A DNA stretch of 64,000 bases from an uncultured Aquimarina sp. GTDB lineage: Bacteria; Bacteroidota; Bacteroidia; Flavobacteriales; Flavobacteriaceae. The notes beneath the pieces were generated by a model. It ran no database searches, was not told the origin of the DNA, and saw nothing but the letters and a program-made list of their open reading frames with translations. The translations under genes and the position numbers were made by a program. Below, piece after piece: positions 18,656 through 27,570 of the stretch. Numbering within the stretch: the first letter of the stretch is position 1; each line of letters starts with the position of its first letter. The stretch is taken from contig CANMLS010000028.1 of assembly GCA_947498785.1 (NCBI GenBank), positions 1-64,000 on the forward strand, in the 5' to 3' direction.

Positions 18656-18755
18656 AATATAATAGCTAATTAATACTCAAATACATTTTTATAGCAGAAA
18701 TTTGTTTTATAGACCTGTTCTAAGAAATAATTGACTTTGTGAAAAATAATACTCC

Positions 18756-19973
18756 ATGGATATAGAAAGAGATTTTAGGCATAAATTAAAAGAAATTAGT
18801 AAGGTTTTGGATGATAAAACTTTTGAAAATAAAGAAGTTGGGGTGTTGTCTGGTGTCTCGGGAATAGCATTATTTCAGTTTTATTATGCTAAGTTTTTGG
18901 ATGATGATACGCATTCGGATAAAGGGGTAGAAACAATAACAAAAGCTGTAGAGCTTATTAATGAAGGGTTTACATATCCAACTTTTTGCACAGGTATTGC
19001 TGGGGCATGTTGGACATTAGAAATTCTTAAAGAAGAAGAGTTTGTTGAGCTTGAAGATGATTTTCTATCATCTGATCTAGATGAATATCTGTTAGAAGCT
19101 ATGAGAGCTGATATAGAAGTAGAAAACTTTGACTTTTTACATGGAGCAATGGGATATGGGTATTATTTTTTAAAAAGGTATCAAAATACTACTTCTTTGG
19201 TGTTGAAAAATGGATATAAAGAATATCTTGATGAGTTAATAAATGCACTCAAAAAAACTGCAAAAAAGAATGACCGTGGAGTCTGGTGGGAATCTATTTT
19301 AAAAAGAGAAGATAATCTTAAGGGGTGTAACCTGAGTTTATCTCACGGGATATCAAGTACGATTAATTTTTTGTCCAGAATAGCAGAACACAAAGAGTTT
19401 TATGATGATGTTAGTGAGGTGTTAACTCAAACTGTTCAGTTTGTAAAGAGTTATAAAAATCGGGATACTGCAGAAAGTTCACAATTTCCTAGCTGGATAG
19501 TAGAAGAAAATAATGTAGATTATTATTCAAGATTAGCATGGTGTTATGGTGATTTAGGAGTAGGAATATCTCTTTTGCATGCAGGAGAAGCTTTAAAAGA
19601 TGAAGAGCTTAAAAATGAAGCAGTTACTATATTAAAACATTCTACCAAAAGAAGAGATGTAAAAGAAGCAGGAGTTAAGGATGCTGGATTATGTCATGGT
19701 GCATATGGTATACTCCTTATCTATAATTATATATATAGAAAAACCAAAGAAATAGTATTTAAAGAAACAGCTGATTATTGGGCTCAACAAGCTCTCAGTA
19801 TGGGAATTCATGAAAAAGGATACGCTGGATATATGGTATGGTGTAGTTCTGAGAAAGAGCAATGGAAAACGGAAGTGAGTTTGCTTGAAGGAATTGCAGG
19901 TATAGGTTTGTCTATTATATCTTATTTAGCACCCTTTGACACCAAATGGGATGAATGCCTTTTGATTAGTTAA
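18756..19973 (+). CDS. Orphan LanC-like cyclase
   Basis: The 405-aa protein is a LanC-type alpha/alpha toroid. The internal GxxG repeats are visible (LSGVSGIALF, FCTGIAGACW, FLHGAMGYGY, LSHGISSTI, CYGDLGVG, CHGAYGI, LEGIAGIGL). The zinc ligands are C263 in AWCYGDLG and C313-H314 in LCHGAYG. LanC enzymes form thioether rings by adding cysteine thiols to dehydroamino acids in class I lanthipeptides. No LanB dehydratase, transporter or precursor gene with Ser/Thr/Cys core is found within 18 kb on either side. It either acts with a partner encoded elsewhere or has a different role, as with eukaryotic LanCL proteins. Confidence 0.88.
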   Translation: MDIERDFRHKLKEISKVLDDKTFENKEVGVLSGVSGIALFQFYYAKFLDDDTHSDKGVETITKAVELINEGFTYPTFCTGIAGACWTLEILKEEEFVELEDDFLSSDLDEYLLEAMRADIEVENFDFLHGAMGYGYYFLKRYQNTTSLVLKNGYKEYLDELINALKKTAKKNDRGVWWESILKREDNLKGCNLSLSHGISSTINFLSRIAEHKEFYDDVSEVLTQTVQFVKSYKNRDTAESSQFPSWIVEENNVDYYSRLAWCYGDLGVGISLLHAGEALKDEELKNEAVTILKHSTKRRDVKEAGVKDAGLCHGAYGILLIYNYIYRKTKEIVFKETADYWAQQALSMGIHEKGYAGYMVWCSSEKEQWKTEVSLLEGIAGIGLSIISYLAPFDTKWDECLLIS

Positions 19974-20026
19974 TTAAATACAGGTTAATTGTAACTTTTG
20001 AAAAATTAAATAAAAATTTTACGACG

Positions 20027-21076
20027 ATGAAAATAGATCTTAGAAGCGATACGATTACCAAGCCAACCCCAGAAATGCTAAAAGCCATTATGGAGGCAGA
20101 AGTAGGGGATGATGTATATAAAGAAGATCCTACTGTAAATGCTTTAGAAGAAAAAATAGCACATATGTTTGGTAAAGATATGGCTTTGTTTTTTCCTTCA
20201 GGAAGCATGGCAAATCAAGCAGCTGTCAAATTACATACTCAGCCGGGAGAACAGTTAATTGCTGATAAATATGCTCACGTCTATAACTATGAGGGAGGTG
20301 GAGTATCTTTTAATAGTGGGGTTTCTTGTAAATTGTTGGATGGCCATAGAGGTATGATTACAGCCGCTCAAGTTGAAGAGGCTATCAATCCTCCTGATTT
20401 TTATCATAGTCCGTTAACAAGCTTAGTATGTTTAGAAAATACGACAAATAAAGGAGGAGGAGCTTGCTATGATTTTGAGGACATTAAAAAAATTAAACAA
20501 GTTTGTGATCAACATAATCTGGGGTATCATTTGGATGGAGCAAGATTATGGAATGCTATTATAGCAAAAGGAGAAAGTGCTAAACAATATGGAGATATTT
20601 TTGATACTATTTCTGTTTGCTTGAGCAAAGGGTTAGGGGCGCCTATAGGGTCTGTATTGGTTGGAAATACAGAGATCATGGAGAAAGCCATTAGAATAAG
20701 AAAAATTCTAGGAGGAGGTATGCGTCAAGTTGGGTATATGGCAGCAGCAGGATTATATGCAATAGACAACCATATTGATAGGCTTGCCGAAGATCATAAG
20801 AGAGCCAAAGAAATAGGCGAAGTTTTAGAGAAATTAACAATTGTAAAACAGGTAGAGCCTATTGATACAAATATTATCATATTTACGATTGATGGTAATG
20901 AAGAAGATTTTATAGCACAAATGGCATCAAAGAATATTCATTTTTATGGGATGGGACAAGGTAAGTTAAGGTTTGTAACCCATCTAGATTATACCCAACA
21001 AATGCATGAATATTTTCTAGATATTTTAGCATCAATAGTTATAGTACAAAAAAACAAAGCTGTTTATAATATTTAA
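20027..21076 (+). CDS. ltaE: Low-specificity L-threonine aldolase
   Basis: This fold-type I PLP enzyme cleaves L-threonine and L-allo-threonine to glycine and acetaldehyde. The 349-aa length fits. Motifs include MKIDLRSDTITKPTPEM, DDVYKEDPTVNALE, LHTQPGEQLI, the HLDGARLWNA aspartate region and the PLP lysine in SVCLSKGLGAPIGSVL. It lies 53 bases after the LanC-like gene on the same strand, but shared transcription is not shown. Its stop codon lies inside a hairpin that may end both this and the convergent gene. Confidence 0.93.
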   Translation: MKIDLRSDTITKPTPEMLKAIMEAEVGDDVYKEDPTVNALEEKIAHMFGKDMALFFPSGSMANQAAVKLHTQPGEQLIADKYAHVYNYEGGGVSFNSGVSCKLLDGHRGMITAAQVEEAINPPDFYHSPLTSLVCLENTTNKGGGACYDFEDIKKIKQVCDQHNLGYHLDGARLWNAIIAKGESAKQYGDIFDTISVCLSKGLGAPIGSVLVGNTEIMEKAIRIRKILGGGMRQVGYMAAAGLYAIDNHIDRLAEDHKRAKEIGEVLEKLTIVKQVEPIDTNIIIFTIDGNEEDFIAQMASKNIHFYGMGQGKLRFVTHLDYTQQMHEYFLDILASIVIVQKNKAVYNI

Positions 21077-21086
21077 ACAGCTTTGT
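21054..21086. terminator. Terminator overlapping the 3' end of the threonine aldolase gene
   Basis: ACAAAGCTGTTTA pairs with TAAACAGCTTTGT across a short A/T loop. It overlaps the aldolase stop codon and sits 18 bases from the stop of the convergent YegP-like gene. Confidence 0.65.
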
Positions 21087-21103
21087 TGTAACACTCAAAA
21101 AAA

Positions 21104-21424
21104 TTAAATTTCTTTTGTATCTGCTCCAGAAGAGTTTTCTTTTACAGAGTTAATACCGTTTTCCATTCCTGATTCAGAAGAATACATCTGACTACTACCA
21201 ATAACCTGACCATTTCCTGCCTTAAGATTAAAATAGAATTTCCCGTTTTTTGCAGTTTTACGCTCATATCTACCATCTTCAGAAGCATTTTTCTTAACCG
21301 AAGCAATTCCATTTTCTGCAGCTGATTTGCTATTATAGACTTCGCTACTTAAGATAACTTGCCCGTTTTTAGCTTTTAAAGTAAAGTGATAGGTAGATCC
21401 TTCCTTATTTTTGAGTTCAAACAT
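21104..21424 (-). CDS. YegP-family protein, tandem DUF1508
   Basis: The 106-aa protein consists of two DUF1508 repeats of about 48 residues. Each has the FxLKAxNGQVIxSSxxYxSxxxxENGIxSVKxN pattern (FTLKAKNGQVILSSEVYNS, FNLKAGNGQVIGSSQMYSS). The family is a small soluble alpha/beta fold with no established activity. Nothing in the context points to a role. The stop is very close to the threonine aldolase hairpin. Confidence 0.9.
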   Translation of the reverse strand: MFELKNKEGSTYHFTLKAKNGQVILSSEVYNSKSAAENGIASVKKNASEDGRYERKTAKNGKFYFNLKAGNGQVIGSSQMYSSESGMENGINSVKENSSGADTKEI

Positions 21425-21667
21425 ATTATTGGATTTATAGTTAATTTTTAGCTTTTGTTAAAATTATATAATAAAACGCAAAAAGAAAAATGTATCGTAG
21501 TTCAATTAGTTTAAAGTGTGTGCTTTATCGAAAAAACATACATATTATCGGAATAATAAATATTAATGATCTAACGAAAAAAAGTAGGGGCTTTTTTACT
21601 TCTAATTTTACGATTAAAATGTTAAAATTTTGTAAATTCATAAAGTTCTAACTAAAAACCATCAACA

Positions 21668-22771
21668 ATGAAAAAAATTATTTTTTTAATAGCTCTTACT
21701 TTTTTAGGAGCTAAGCTTCAGGCTCAACAAGATTTACCAGAAAACCCAAAACCAGGAAAATGTTATGTGCGCTGTACTACTCCAGATGTATACGAGAACA
21801 AAACAGTACAAGTTAAAATTACACCAGAATATAAAAAGTTAAAAACATACCCTGCAGAATATAAGACGGTTACAGAAAAAGTGGTAATTAAAGAAGCATC
21901 AAAAAGACTTAAAGTGATTGCTGCTAAATACGAAACAAAAACGGTAACTTTTGTTAAAAAACAAAAGGCATCTAGTTTGCAAATTATTCCAGCTAAACTA
22001 GGTACTGATTCTGAAACGGTAGAAATCAAACCTGCTTTTGCTCAATGGGAATTGGGTGTTTCTGCACCTGACTGTGCTTCTAGTAATCCTGATGATTGTC
22101 GTTATTGGTGTTATAAAGGATATCCAGCAGAGTTTACTACTATTCCAATTAAGGTTTTAAGTTCAGATGCTACTATAGAAAGCTCACCTATTAATGAAAA
22201 AGAAGCAACGTATACCAAAAGAGTAGTTGTGGAGCCAGCTAAGGTTATTGAGGAGGAAATTCCAGCAGAATATGCTACAATAACTAAAACTGTTTTAGTT
22301 AAAGATGCTTACACAGAGGAAATCATAGTGCCAGCAACATTTGAAGATATAACAAAAGAAGTCCTCACTCAAAAAGGAGGGTTAACAACATGGAAAGAAG
22401 TAGAATGTTCTTTAGTTGAATATTCTGCTTTACCAATTAGCTGGAATTTAGGAAGTGCTACTTTAACAGCAGCTGCAAAAAGATTAATTGATACTAGACT
22501 TATGCCAGTTTTAGCAAATAACCCAGGAGCAAAAATGGAAATAGCTTCGCATACAGATGTAAGAGGGTCACAAGAAAATAATAAAAACCTTTCTGATAGA
22601 AGAGCACAATCTGTGGTAAACTATTTAATTACTAAAGGAGTTAATAATAGTCGTTTAGTAGCTAACGGATACGGAGAAACAAGAGTTAAAAATAGGTGTT
22701 CAGAAGGTGTTTCTTGTACAGAGAGAGAGCATGCGGTTAACCGTAGAACAGAATTTAGACTTATACAGTAA
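21668..22771 (+). CDS. OmpA-family protein with repeated PAxYxTxxxxVxVKxA motifs
   Basis: The 367-aa protein has a signal peptide (MKKIIFLIALTFLGAKLQAQ). Residues about 30-255 contain several variants of a 25-30 residue unit: YPAEYKTVTEKVVIKEA, IAAKYETKTVTFVKKQ, IPAEYATITKTVLVKDA and VPATFEDITKEVL. A Cys-rich patch (DCASSNPDDCRYWCYKGYP) may form disulfides. The C-terminal OmpA domain has ASHTDVRGSQENNKNLSDRRAQ and NRRTEFRLIQ. It is probably a periplasmic or outer-membrane structural protein that binds peptidoglycan. The function of the repeated region is unknown. Confidence 0.85.
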   Translation: MKKIIFLIALTFLGAKLQAQQDLPENPKPGKCYVRCTTPDVYENKTVQVKITPEYKKLKTYPAEYKTVTEKVVIKEASKRLKVIAAKYETKTVTFVKKQKASSLQIIPAKLGTDSETVEIKPAFAQWELGVSAPDCASSNPDDCRYWCYKGYPAEFTTIPIKVLSSDATIESSPINEKEATYTKRVVVEPAKVIEEEIPAEYATITKTVLVKDAYTEEIIVPATFEDITKEVLTQKGGLTTWKEVECSLVEYSALPISWNLGSATLTAAAKRLIDTRLMPVLANNPGAKMEIASHTDVRGSQENNKNLSDRRAQSVVNYLITKGVNNSRLVANGYGETRVKNRCSEGVSCTEREHAVNRRTEFRLIQ

Positions 22772-22795
22772 ATATTTGGGGGAATATTTGCAAAA

Positions 22796-22832
22796 AGAAA
22801 ACATCTAGTAAATTATTTACTGGATGCTTTTG
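22796..22832 (+). terminator. Terminator after the repeat OmpA gene
   Basis: AAAACATCTAGTAAA pairs with TTTACTGGATGCTTTT around TTAT with one mismatch and one G-T pair, 25 bases after the stop codon, with a T-rich end. Confidence 0.65.
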
Positions 22833-22856
22833 TTGTATACCATTTACACTTTTAAT

Positions 22857-23075
22857 TTACTGTAGTAAAAAGCTTCTTTTGTACCTCAGTTTTAAACCCG
22901 CATATGTATTAAAAAATCTATTACATCTTTGAACTACTGCAAATACTGGCGCTTCACTATATTTTTTAATTTCACCATAACAGTGTTATGCAGAAATTAA
23001 GAAAATATCAGTATTTATGGTATTTCAAAGCTTCATCACGAAGTTCTAATACATAAAACGGGTTAAAATAAAAAT
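22857..23075 (-). pseudogene. Possible degraded gene remnant
   Basis: On the minus strand two short stretches read like protein but are broken by stops and frame changes. One (upstream) reads NPFYVLELRDEALKYHKY and then hits TGA. The other reads YGEIKKYSEAPVFAVVQRC and continues to GLKLRYKRSFLLQ before a stop. I do not recognise the parent family. The reading could be chance in an otherwise empty 320-bp gap, so this is low confidence. Confidence 0.25.
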
Positions 23076-23153
23076 TAATCGTAGCCTTTTTATTTTATTG
23101 ATTTTTGTTCTATAATGAAATAAGAGATGCTAAGTTTAAAATAGTAATTGGTG

Positions 23154-23603
23154 TTATTTAGAAAACATTTCTAATAATTCAAAATGAAATCTTGGGTCTC
23201 TAAGAGCACTATATCCAGATATTTTATCAAAAATTTTACCGTCTGAAGATAAAACTATCATCATTGGGAAAGATTTATTTTTATTATATGTTTTTAATAA
23301 ACTATAATTTTGTTTCATTTGTTCCTCTGTTAATAAATCTTGGTTTCTAGGAATATCTACCATATGAAATATGAAAGAACTTTTATACTTGTTGAGTTTT
23401 TCATTATTAAAAAAATCTTCCTTTAATTTTTTACAGGGAGCACACCAATCACTTCCGTTAAAATACATGATAATTGGTTTTTTTTCAGACTTTGCTTTAT
23501 GTAAAGTCATTTCAAAATCTTCTTCCCATATTAAAGAGTTTGCTTCTTCTTGAGAAAGGGCGATAAAACTTAAAAAAAAGATAACCAGATTAATGATATT
23601 CAT
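23154..23603 (-). CDS. Periplasmic thioredoxin-family protein
   Basis: The 149-aa protein has a short signal peptide (MNIINLVIFFLSFIALS). The thioredoxin-7-like fold carries the active site in YFNGSDWCAPCKKLKEDFF (CAPC). A cis-proline region is present at KSFPMMIVLSSDG. It probably works as a thiol-disulfide reductase or oxidase in the periplasm. It follows the YbaB gene by 36 bases on the same strand, so they may share a transcript although their functions are unrelated. Confidence 0.85.
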   Translation of the reverse strand: MNIINLVIFFLSFIALSQEEANSLIWEEDFEMTLHKAKSEKKPIIMYFNGSDWCAPCKKLKEDFFNNEKLNKYKSSFIFHMVDIPRNQDLLTEEQMKQNYSLLKTYNKNKSFPMMIVLSSDGKIFDKISGYSALRDPRFHFELLEMFSK

Positions 23604-23639
23604 AGCTTAGAATCTATTTATTATTAGGTATTACAATAA

Positions 23640-23966
23640 CTATTCCATAAACATATCCAGTCCAGGGATATTAGGCATACCTTCTTTTGCTACTGCTGCC
23701 AATTCTGTTTCATTAATTTGTGTTGCTTTAACAATTGCCTTGTTAAGTGTAAGAATTAGGTAGTCTTCTAATTGTTCTTTGTCGTCTAACAATTCATCTG
23801 ATATCGTAATACTTTTGATTTCTCTGTTAGCAGTAAGTGTGATTTTAAGTAAATCATCGGCGCTATTTTCGTCTACTAAAACAGTATTCAGCCTTTTTTT
23901 TGTTTCTTCTACTTTTTGTTGGGTTTTTTTGAGTTTCCCCATCATTCCCATCATATCTCCAAACAT
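23640..23966 (-). CDS. YbaB/EbfC-family nucleoid-associated protein
   Basis: The 108-aa cytoplasmic protein has the YbaB fold. It begins [26 protein letters not shown], then a beta segment [25 protein letters not shown] and the end [18 protein letters not shown]. YbaB/EbfC dimers bind DNA with modest specificity and are often next to recR/dnaX, but not here. The usual internal GGG loop motif is weakly conserved in this copy. Probably first gene of a transcript with the thioredoxin gene. Confidence 0.88.
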   Translation of the reverse strand: MFGDMMGMMGKLKKTQQKVEETKKRLNTVLVDENSADDLLKITLTANREIKSITISDELLDDKEQLEDYLILTLNKAIVKATQINETELAAVAKEGMPNIPGLDMFME

Positions 23967-24035
23967 GTATATTTATTTTGAAATTTATAATTACAAAATT
24001 AGTATTTTGGTTGTTAATAAACTAACAAGATTATT

Positions 24036-26171
24036 ATGAAAACTCGGTACTATATATTCCTAATATCGTTTATTTTTGCTAATTCGTGTAAAAAAAATAT
24101 TATGCCGACATCTGAGACTAAAATTCAACCACCTATTACTCACAAAAAGCAGACTACACTCGAAAAACATGGAGATGTTCGTGTTGATAATTATTTTTGG
24201 CTGAATGATCGGGAAAATTCAGAAGTAATAGATTATCTCAAAAGAGAGAATGATTATAATGATAAAATGATGGCTCATACCAAAAAGTTTCAGGAGGATC
24301 TTTTTAAAGAAATGAAAAGTCGTATCAAAGAAGACGACTCTTCGGTTCCCTATAAGCTTAATGGATATTGGTATCTAACACGATATGAGAAAGGGAAAGA
24401 TTACCCTATATATTCCAGAAAAAAAGAAACGTTAGAAGCACAAGAAGAAATCCTATTTGATTGTAACAAAGAGGCAGAAGGACATAATTATTATAGATTA
24501 GTAGGACTTAGTATAAGTCCAGATAATAAGTTAGCTGCTTATGGTGTGGATACTGTAAGTCGGAGAAAGTATACGATACGGATTAAAAATTTAGAAACTG
24601 GTAAAATATATCCTGAGACTATCGAAACCACTACAGGAGGAAGTACTTGGGCAGCTGATAGTAAAACGTTATTCTATACAAAGAAAGATGAAGAGACATT
24701 AAGATCAGATAGAATTTACAGACATGTTTTAGGGACTTCGGTTATAGATGATGTGGAAGTTTTTAATGAAACAGATGATACGTTTTCTACATTTGTTTAT
24801 AAAACCAAATCTCGTAAATACCTTGTGATTGGTTCTAGTAGTACACTTACTTCAGAATATAGAATTTTAAGAGCAGATGACCCAACAGGAGATTTTCAAG
24901 TTTTTCAACCTAGAATTAGAGGTTTAGAATATGGCATAGCTCATTATAATACTGATTTTTATGTGTTGACTAACGCTGATGGAGCCACTAATTTTAAACT
25001 GATGAAAGTCTCAGAAGAAAATACGGCCAAAGAAAATTGGAAAGACCTTATCCCACATAGAGAAAGTGTTTTGTTAGAAGATGTAGAAATATTTAAAGAT
25101 TATCTTGTAGTTAGTGAACGGGATAATGGACTTAATAGAATTAATATCAAAAGATGGGATGGTACAGCAGATTATTATCTTCCGTTTGATAATGAGACAT
25201 ATACGGCTTATGTAAGTACTAATCCTGATTTTGACACCAAAAATCTTAGATATTCATATAATTCTCTTACTACTCCTAATTCCGTTATTGATTTTGATAT
25301 GGAAACTAAGGAAAAGGAAGTTAAGAAAGAACAAGAGGTGCTAGGAGCTGAGTTTGATAAAAATAATTATGCTTCTGAGCGAGTTTGGGCTAAAGCAGAA
25401 GATGGTACGCTGATTCCAATGTCATTGGTATATAGAAAAGGAATTAAAAAAGAGGGTAATAATCCTGTATTACAGTACGGGTATGGATCATACGGATCAA
25501 CTATAGATCCGTATTTCTCTACAGTACGATTAAGTCTGTTAGATAGAGGGTTTATTTATGCAATAGCGCATATACGAGGAAGCGAATATTTAGGGAGGTC
25601 TTGGTATGATGATGGTAAATTATTGAAAAAGAAAAATACTTTTACAGATTTTATCGATTGCTCAAAATTTTTAATAGAACAAGGATATACTTCTACAGAT
25701 CATTTGTATGCTATGGGAGGCTCAGCTGGAGGTTTATTAATGGGGGCAATAGTAAATATGGCCCCAGAATTGTATAATGGAGTAGTGGCATCCGTACCTT
25801 TTGTTGATGTTGTAAGTACAATGTTAGATGATAGTATTCCTCTTACTACTGGAGAATATGATGAGTGGGGTAATCCTAACGAAGAAAAATATTATACCTA
25901 CATGAAGTCTTACTCTCCTTATGATAACGTGGTTGCACAAGAATACCCCAATATGTTGGTAACAACTGGGTTGCATGATTCACAGGTGCAGTATTGGGAA
26001 CCTGCAAAATGGGTAGCCAAATTGAGAGAATTAAAAGTAGATGATAATTTATTATTATTACATACTAATATGGACGCAGGTCATGGTGGTGCTTCAGGTA
26101 GATTCGAGGCACTTAAAGAAGTAGCAGAAGAATATGCGTTTTTATTAGATTTAGAAAGTATAAAAGAGTAA
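24036..26171 (+). CDS. Oligopeptidase B-type prolyl oligopeptidase (S9), lipoprotein
   Basis: The 711-aa protein has a lipobox-like start (MKTRYYIFLISFIFANSC), so it is probably an envelope lipoprotein. The N-terminal beta-propeller (about 60-430) is followed by an alpha/beta hydrolase domain. Catalytic Ser is in YAMGGSAGGLLMGA, Asp in TTGLHDSQVQYWEP and His in NMDAGHGGASGRFE. Oligopeptidase B enzymes cut short peptides after basic residues. The acidic S1-site signature cannot be judged reliably by eye, so substrate preference is inferred from family. Confidence 0.92.
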   Translation: MKTRYYIFLISFIFANSCKKNIMPTSETKIQPPITHKKQTTLEKHGDVRVDNYFWLNDRENSEVIDYLKRENDYNDKMMAHTKKFQEDLFKEMKSRIKEDDSSVPYKLNGYWYLTRYEKGKDYPIYSRKKETLEAQEEILFDCNKEAEGHNYYRLVGLSISPDNKLAAYGVDTVSRRKYTIRIKNLETGKIYPETIETTTGGSTWAADSKTLFYTKKDEETLRSDRIYRHVLGTSVIDDVEVFNETDDTFSTFVYKTKSRKYLVIGSSSTLTSEYRILRADDPTGDFQVFQPRIRGLEYGIAHYNTDFYVLTNADGATNFKLMKVSEENTAKENWKDLIPHRESVLLEDVEIFKDYLVVSERDNGLNRINIKRWDGTADYYLPFDNETYTAYVSTNPDFDTKNLRYSYNSLTTPNSVIDFDMETKEKEVKKEQEVLGAEFDKNNYASERVWAKAEDGTLIPMSLVYRKGIKKEGNNPVLQYGYGSYGSTIDPYFSTVRLSLLDRGFIYAIAHIRGSEYLGRSWYDDGKLLKKKNTFTDFIDCSKFLIEQGYTSTDHLYAMGGSAGGLLMGAIVNMAPELYNGVVASVPFVDVVSTMLDDSIPLTTGEYDEWGNPNEEKYYTYMKSYSPYDNVVAQEYPNMLVTTGLHDSQVQYWEPAKWVAKLRELKVDDNLLLLHTNMDAGHGGASGRFEALKEVAEEYAFLLDLESIKE

Positions 26172-26259
26172 TTAAAAAAAATAGTGTAACTTCGTACCGT
26201 TTTTGTAACAGATTTTGAACCCCCAATTTTATTTCAAAAATCTGTATAAACACAATTAT

Positions 26260-27300
26260 ATGAGAGAAGATATTAGGGCTTATAATAATGTTTTAGAGCT
26301 TATTGGCGATACCCCGCTTGTAAAACTAAACAATATTATGAAAGACTTTCCGGGAAATTTCTACGCTAAGGTAGAGTCTTTTAATCCGGGACATTCAACA
26401 AAAGATAGAATAGCACTTTATATTATAGAAGAAGCCGAGAAAAAAGGTATTCTCAAATCAGGTGATACCATTATTGAAACAACTAGTGGTAATACTGGTT
26501 TCAGTTTGGCTATGGTAAGTGTGATTAAAGGGTATGATTGTATTCTTGCAGTAAGTTCAAAATCCTCAAAGGATAAGATAAATATGCTTAAGAATATGGG
26601 AGCAAAGGTATATGTATGCCCTGCTCATGTAAGTGCAGATGATCCTAGATCATATTATCAGGTAGCAAAAAGGCTTCATGAAGAAATTAAAGGTTCTGTT
26701 TATATAAATCAATATTTTAATGAATTAAATATTGATGCACATTATAATTCTACCGGACCAGAAATATGGAATCAAACTAATGGTAAACTTACACATTTTG
26801 TAGCTTGTTGCGGAACAGGAGGTACAATTTCTGGTACAGCAAGATATTTAAAAGAGCAAAATAGAGATATTCGAGTACTTGGAATTGATGCGTATGGTTC
26901 TGTATTGAAAAAGTATCATGAAACCAGAGAGTTCGATCAGGAAGAGATATATCCTTATAGGATTGAAGGTTTGGGAAAAAACCTAATACCAACAGCAACA
27001 GATTTTGATGTGATCGATAAATTTGAAAAAGTTAGCGACGAGGATAGTGCACATACAGCAAGAGAGTTGGTTAGAAAAGAAGGTATGTTTTTAGGATATA
27101 CCAGTGGTGCTGCTTTACAGGGTATAAAACAATTAGCTGCTCAGGGCGAATTTGATAAGAATAGTAATGTTATTGTAATTCTACCTGATCACGGATCTAG
27201 GTATATGAGCAAGGTGTTTAGTGATGATTGGATGGCAGAACAAGGTTTTTTTGATAGCAAAAATGAAGTTGATGCCAGAAAAGTAGAATTCATAAAATAA
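26260..27300 (+). CDS. Cysteine-synthase/CBS-family PLP enzyme, candidate cysteate synthase
   Basis: A fold-type II PLP enzyme, 346 aa from ATG 26260; the track's TTG start adds 15 unlike residues. The PLP lysine lies in [15 protein letters not shown], the substrate loop is [12 protein letters not shown] and the phosphate loop [15 protein letters not shown]. Family members make cysteine or cystathionine from activated serine. The downstream neighbour is an alpha-oxoamine synthase of the cysteate-acyltransferase type. An attractive reading is that this enzyme uses sulfite to make cysteate for capnine synthesis. That is inference from context, and plain cysteine synthase is the alternative. Confidence 0.85.
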   Translation: MREDIRAYNNVLELIGDTPLVKLNNIMKDFPGNFYAKVESFNPGHSTKDRIALYIIEEAEKKGILKSGDTIIETTSGNTGFSLAMVSVIKGYDCILAVSSKSSKDKINMLKNMGAKVYVCPAHVSADDPRSYYQVAKRLHEEIKGSVYINQYFNELNIDAHYNSTGPEIWNQTNGKLTHFVACCGTGGTISGTARYLKEQNRDIRVLGIDAYGSVLKKYHETREFDQEEIYPYRIEGLGKNLIPTATDFDVIDKFEKVSDEDSAHTARELVRKEGMFLGYTSGAALQGIKQLAAQGEFDKNSNVIVILPDHGSRYMSKVFSDDWMAEQGFFDSKNEVDARKVEFIK

Positions 27301-27321
27301 TGTAACCAAATATAAATTTAT

Positions 27322-27352
27322 AAACATCTCGAAATATCGAGGTGTTTTTTTT
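27322..27352 (+). terminator. Terminator after the cysteine-synthase-like gene
   Basis: AACATCTCGA-AATA-TCGAGGTGTT followed by a T-run, with one G-T pair. It suggests the next gene (27571) has its own promoter, although partial read-through is possible. Confidence 0.7.
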
Positions 27353-27570
27353 ATATAAGCCTTTTTGATAAGGTTCTATATTTTTGTAATTGTTGATGTC
27401 GTTTTTATTTATTAAATTACAAGTAATCATCGGGATATCAATAGCTAAATATATTTATTCAATTGCGTTTTGTTAAAATAAAACTTTGTAAAAGTGAATT
27501 TAAATATAATTATGCCATCAAATCAATTTTCCGTATTTTCGCAGACTTATAAGAAACAATTTTTTGATAA

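Noticed and set aside
18756-21076. A complete lanthipeptide biosynthetic cluster around the LanC-like gene
   Set aside because: No LanB or LanM enzyme, transporter or Cys/Ser/Thr-rich precursor could be found in the window.
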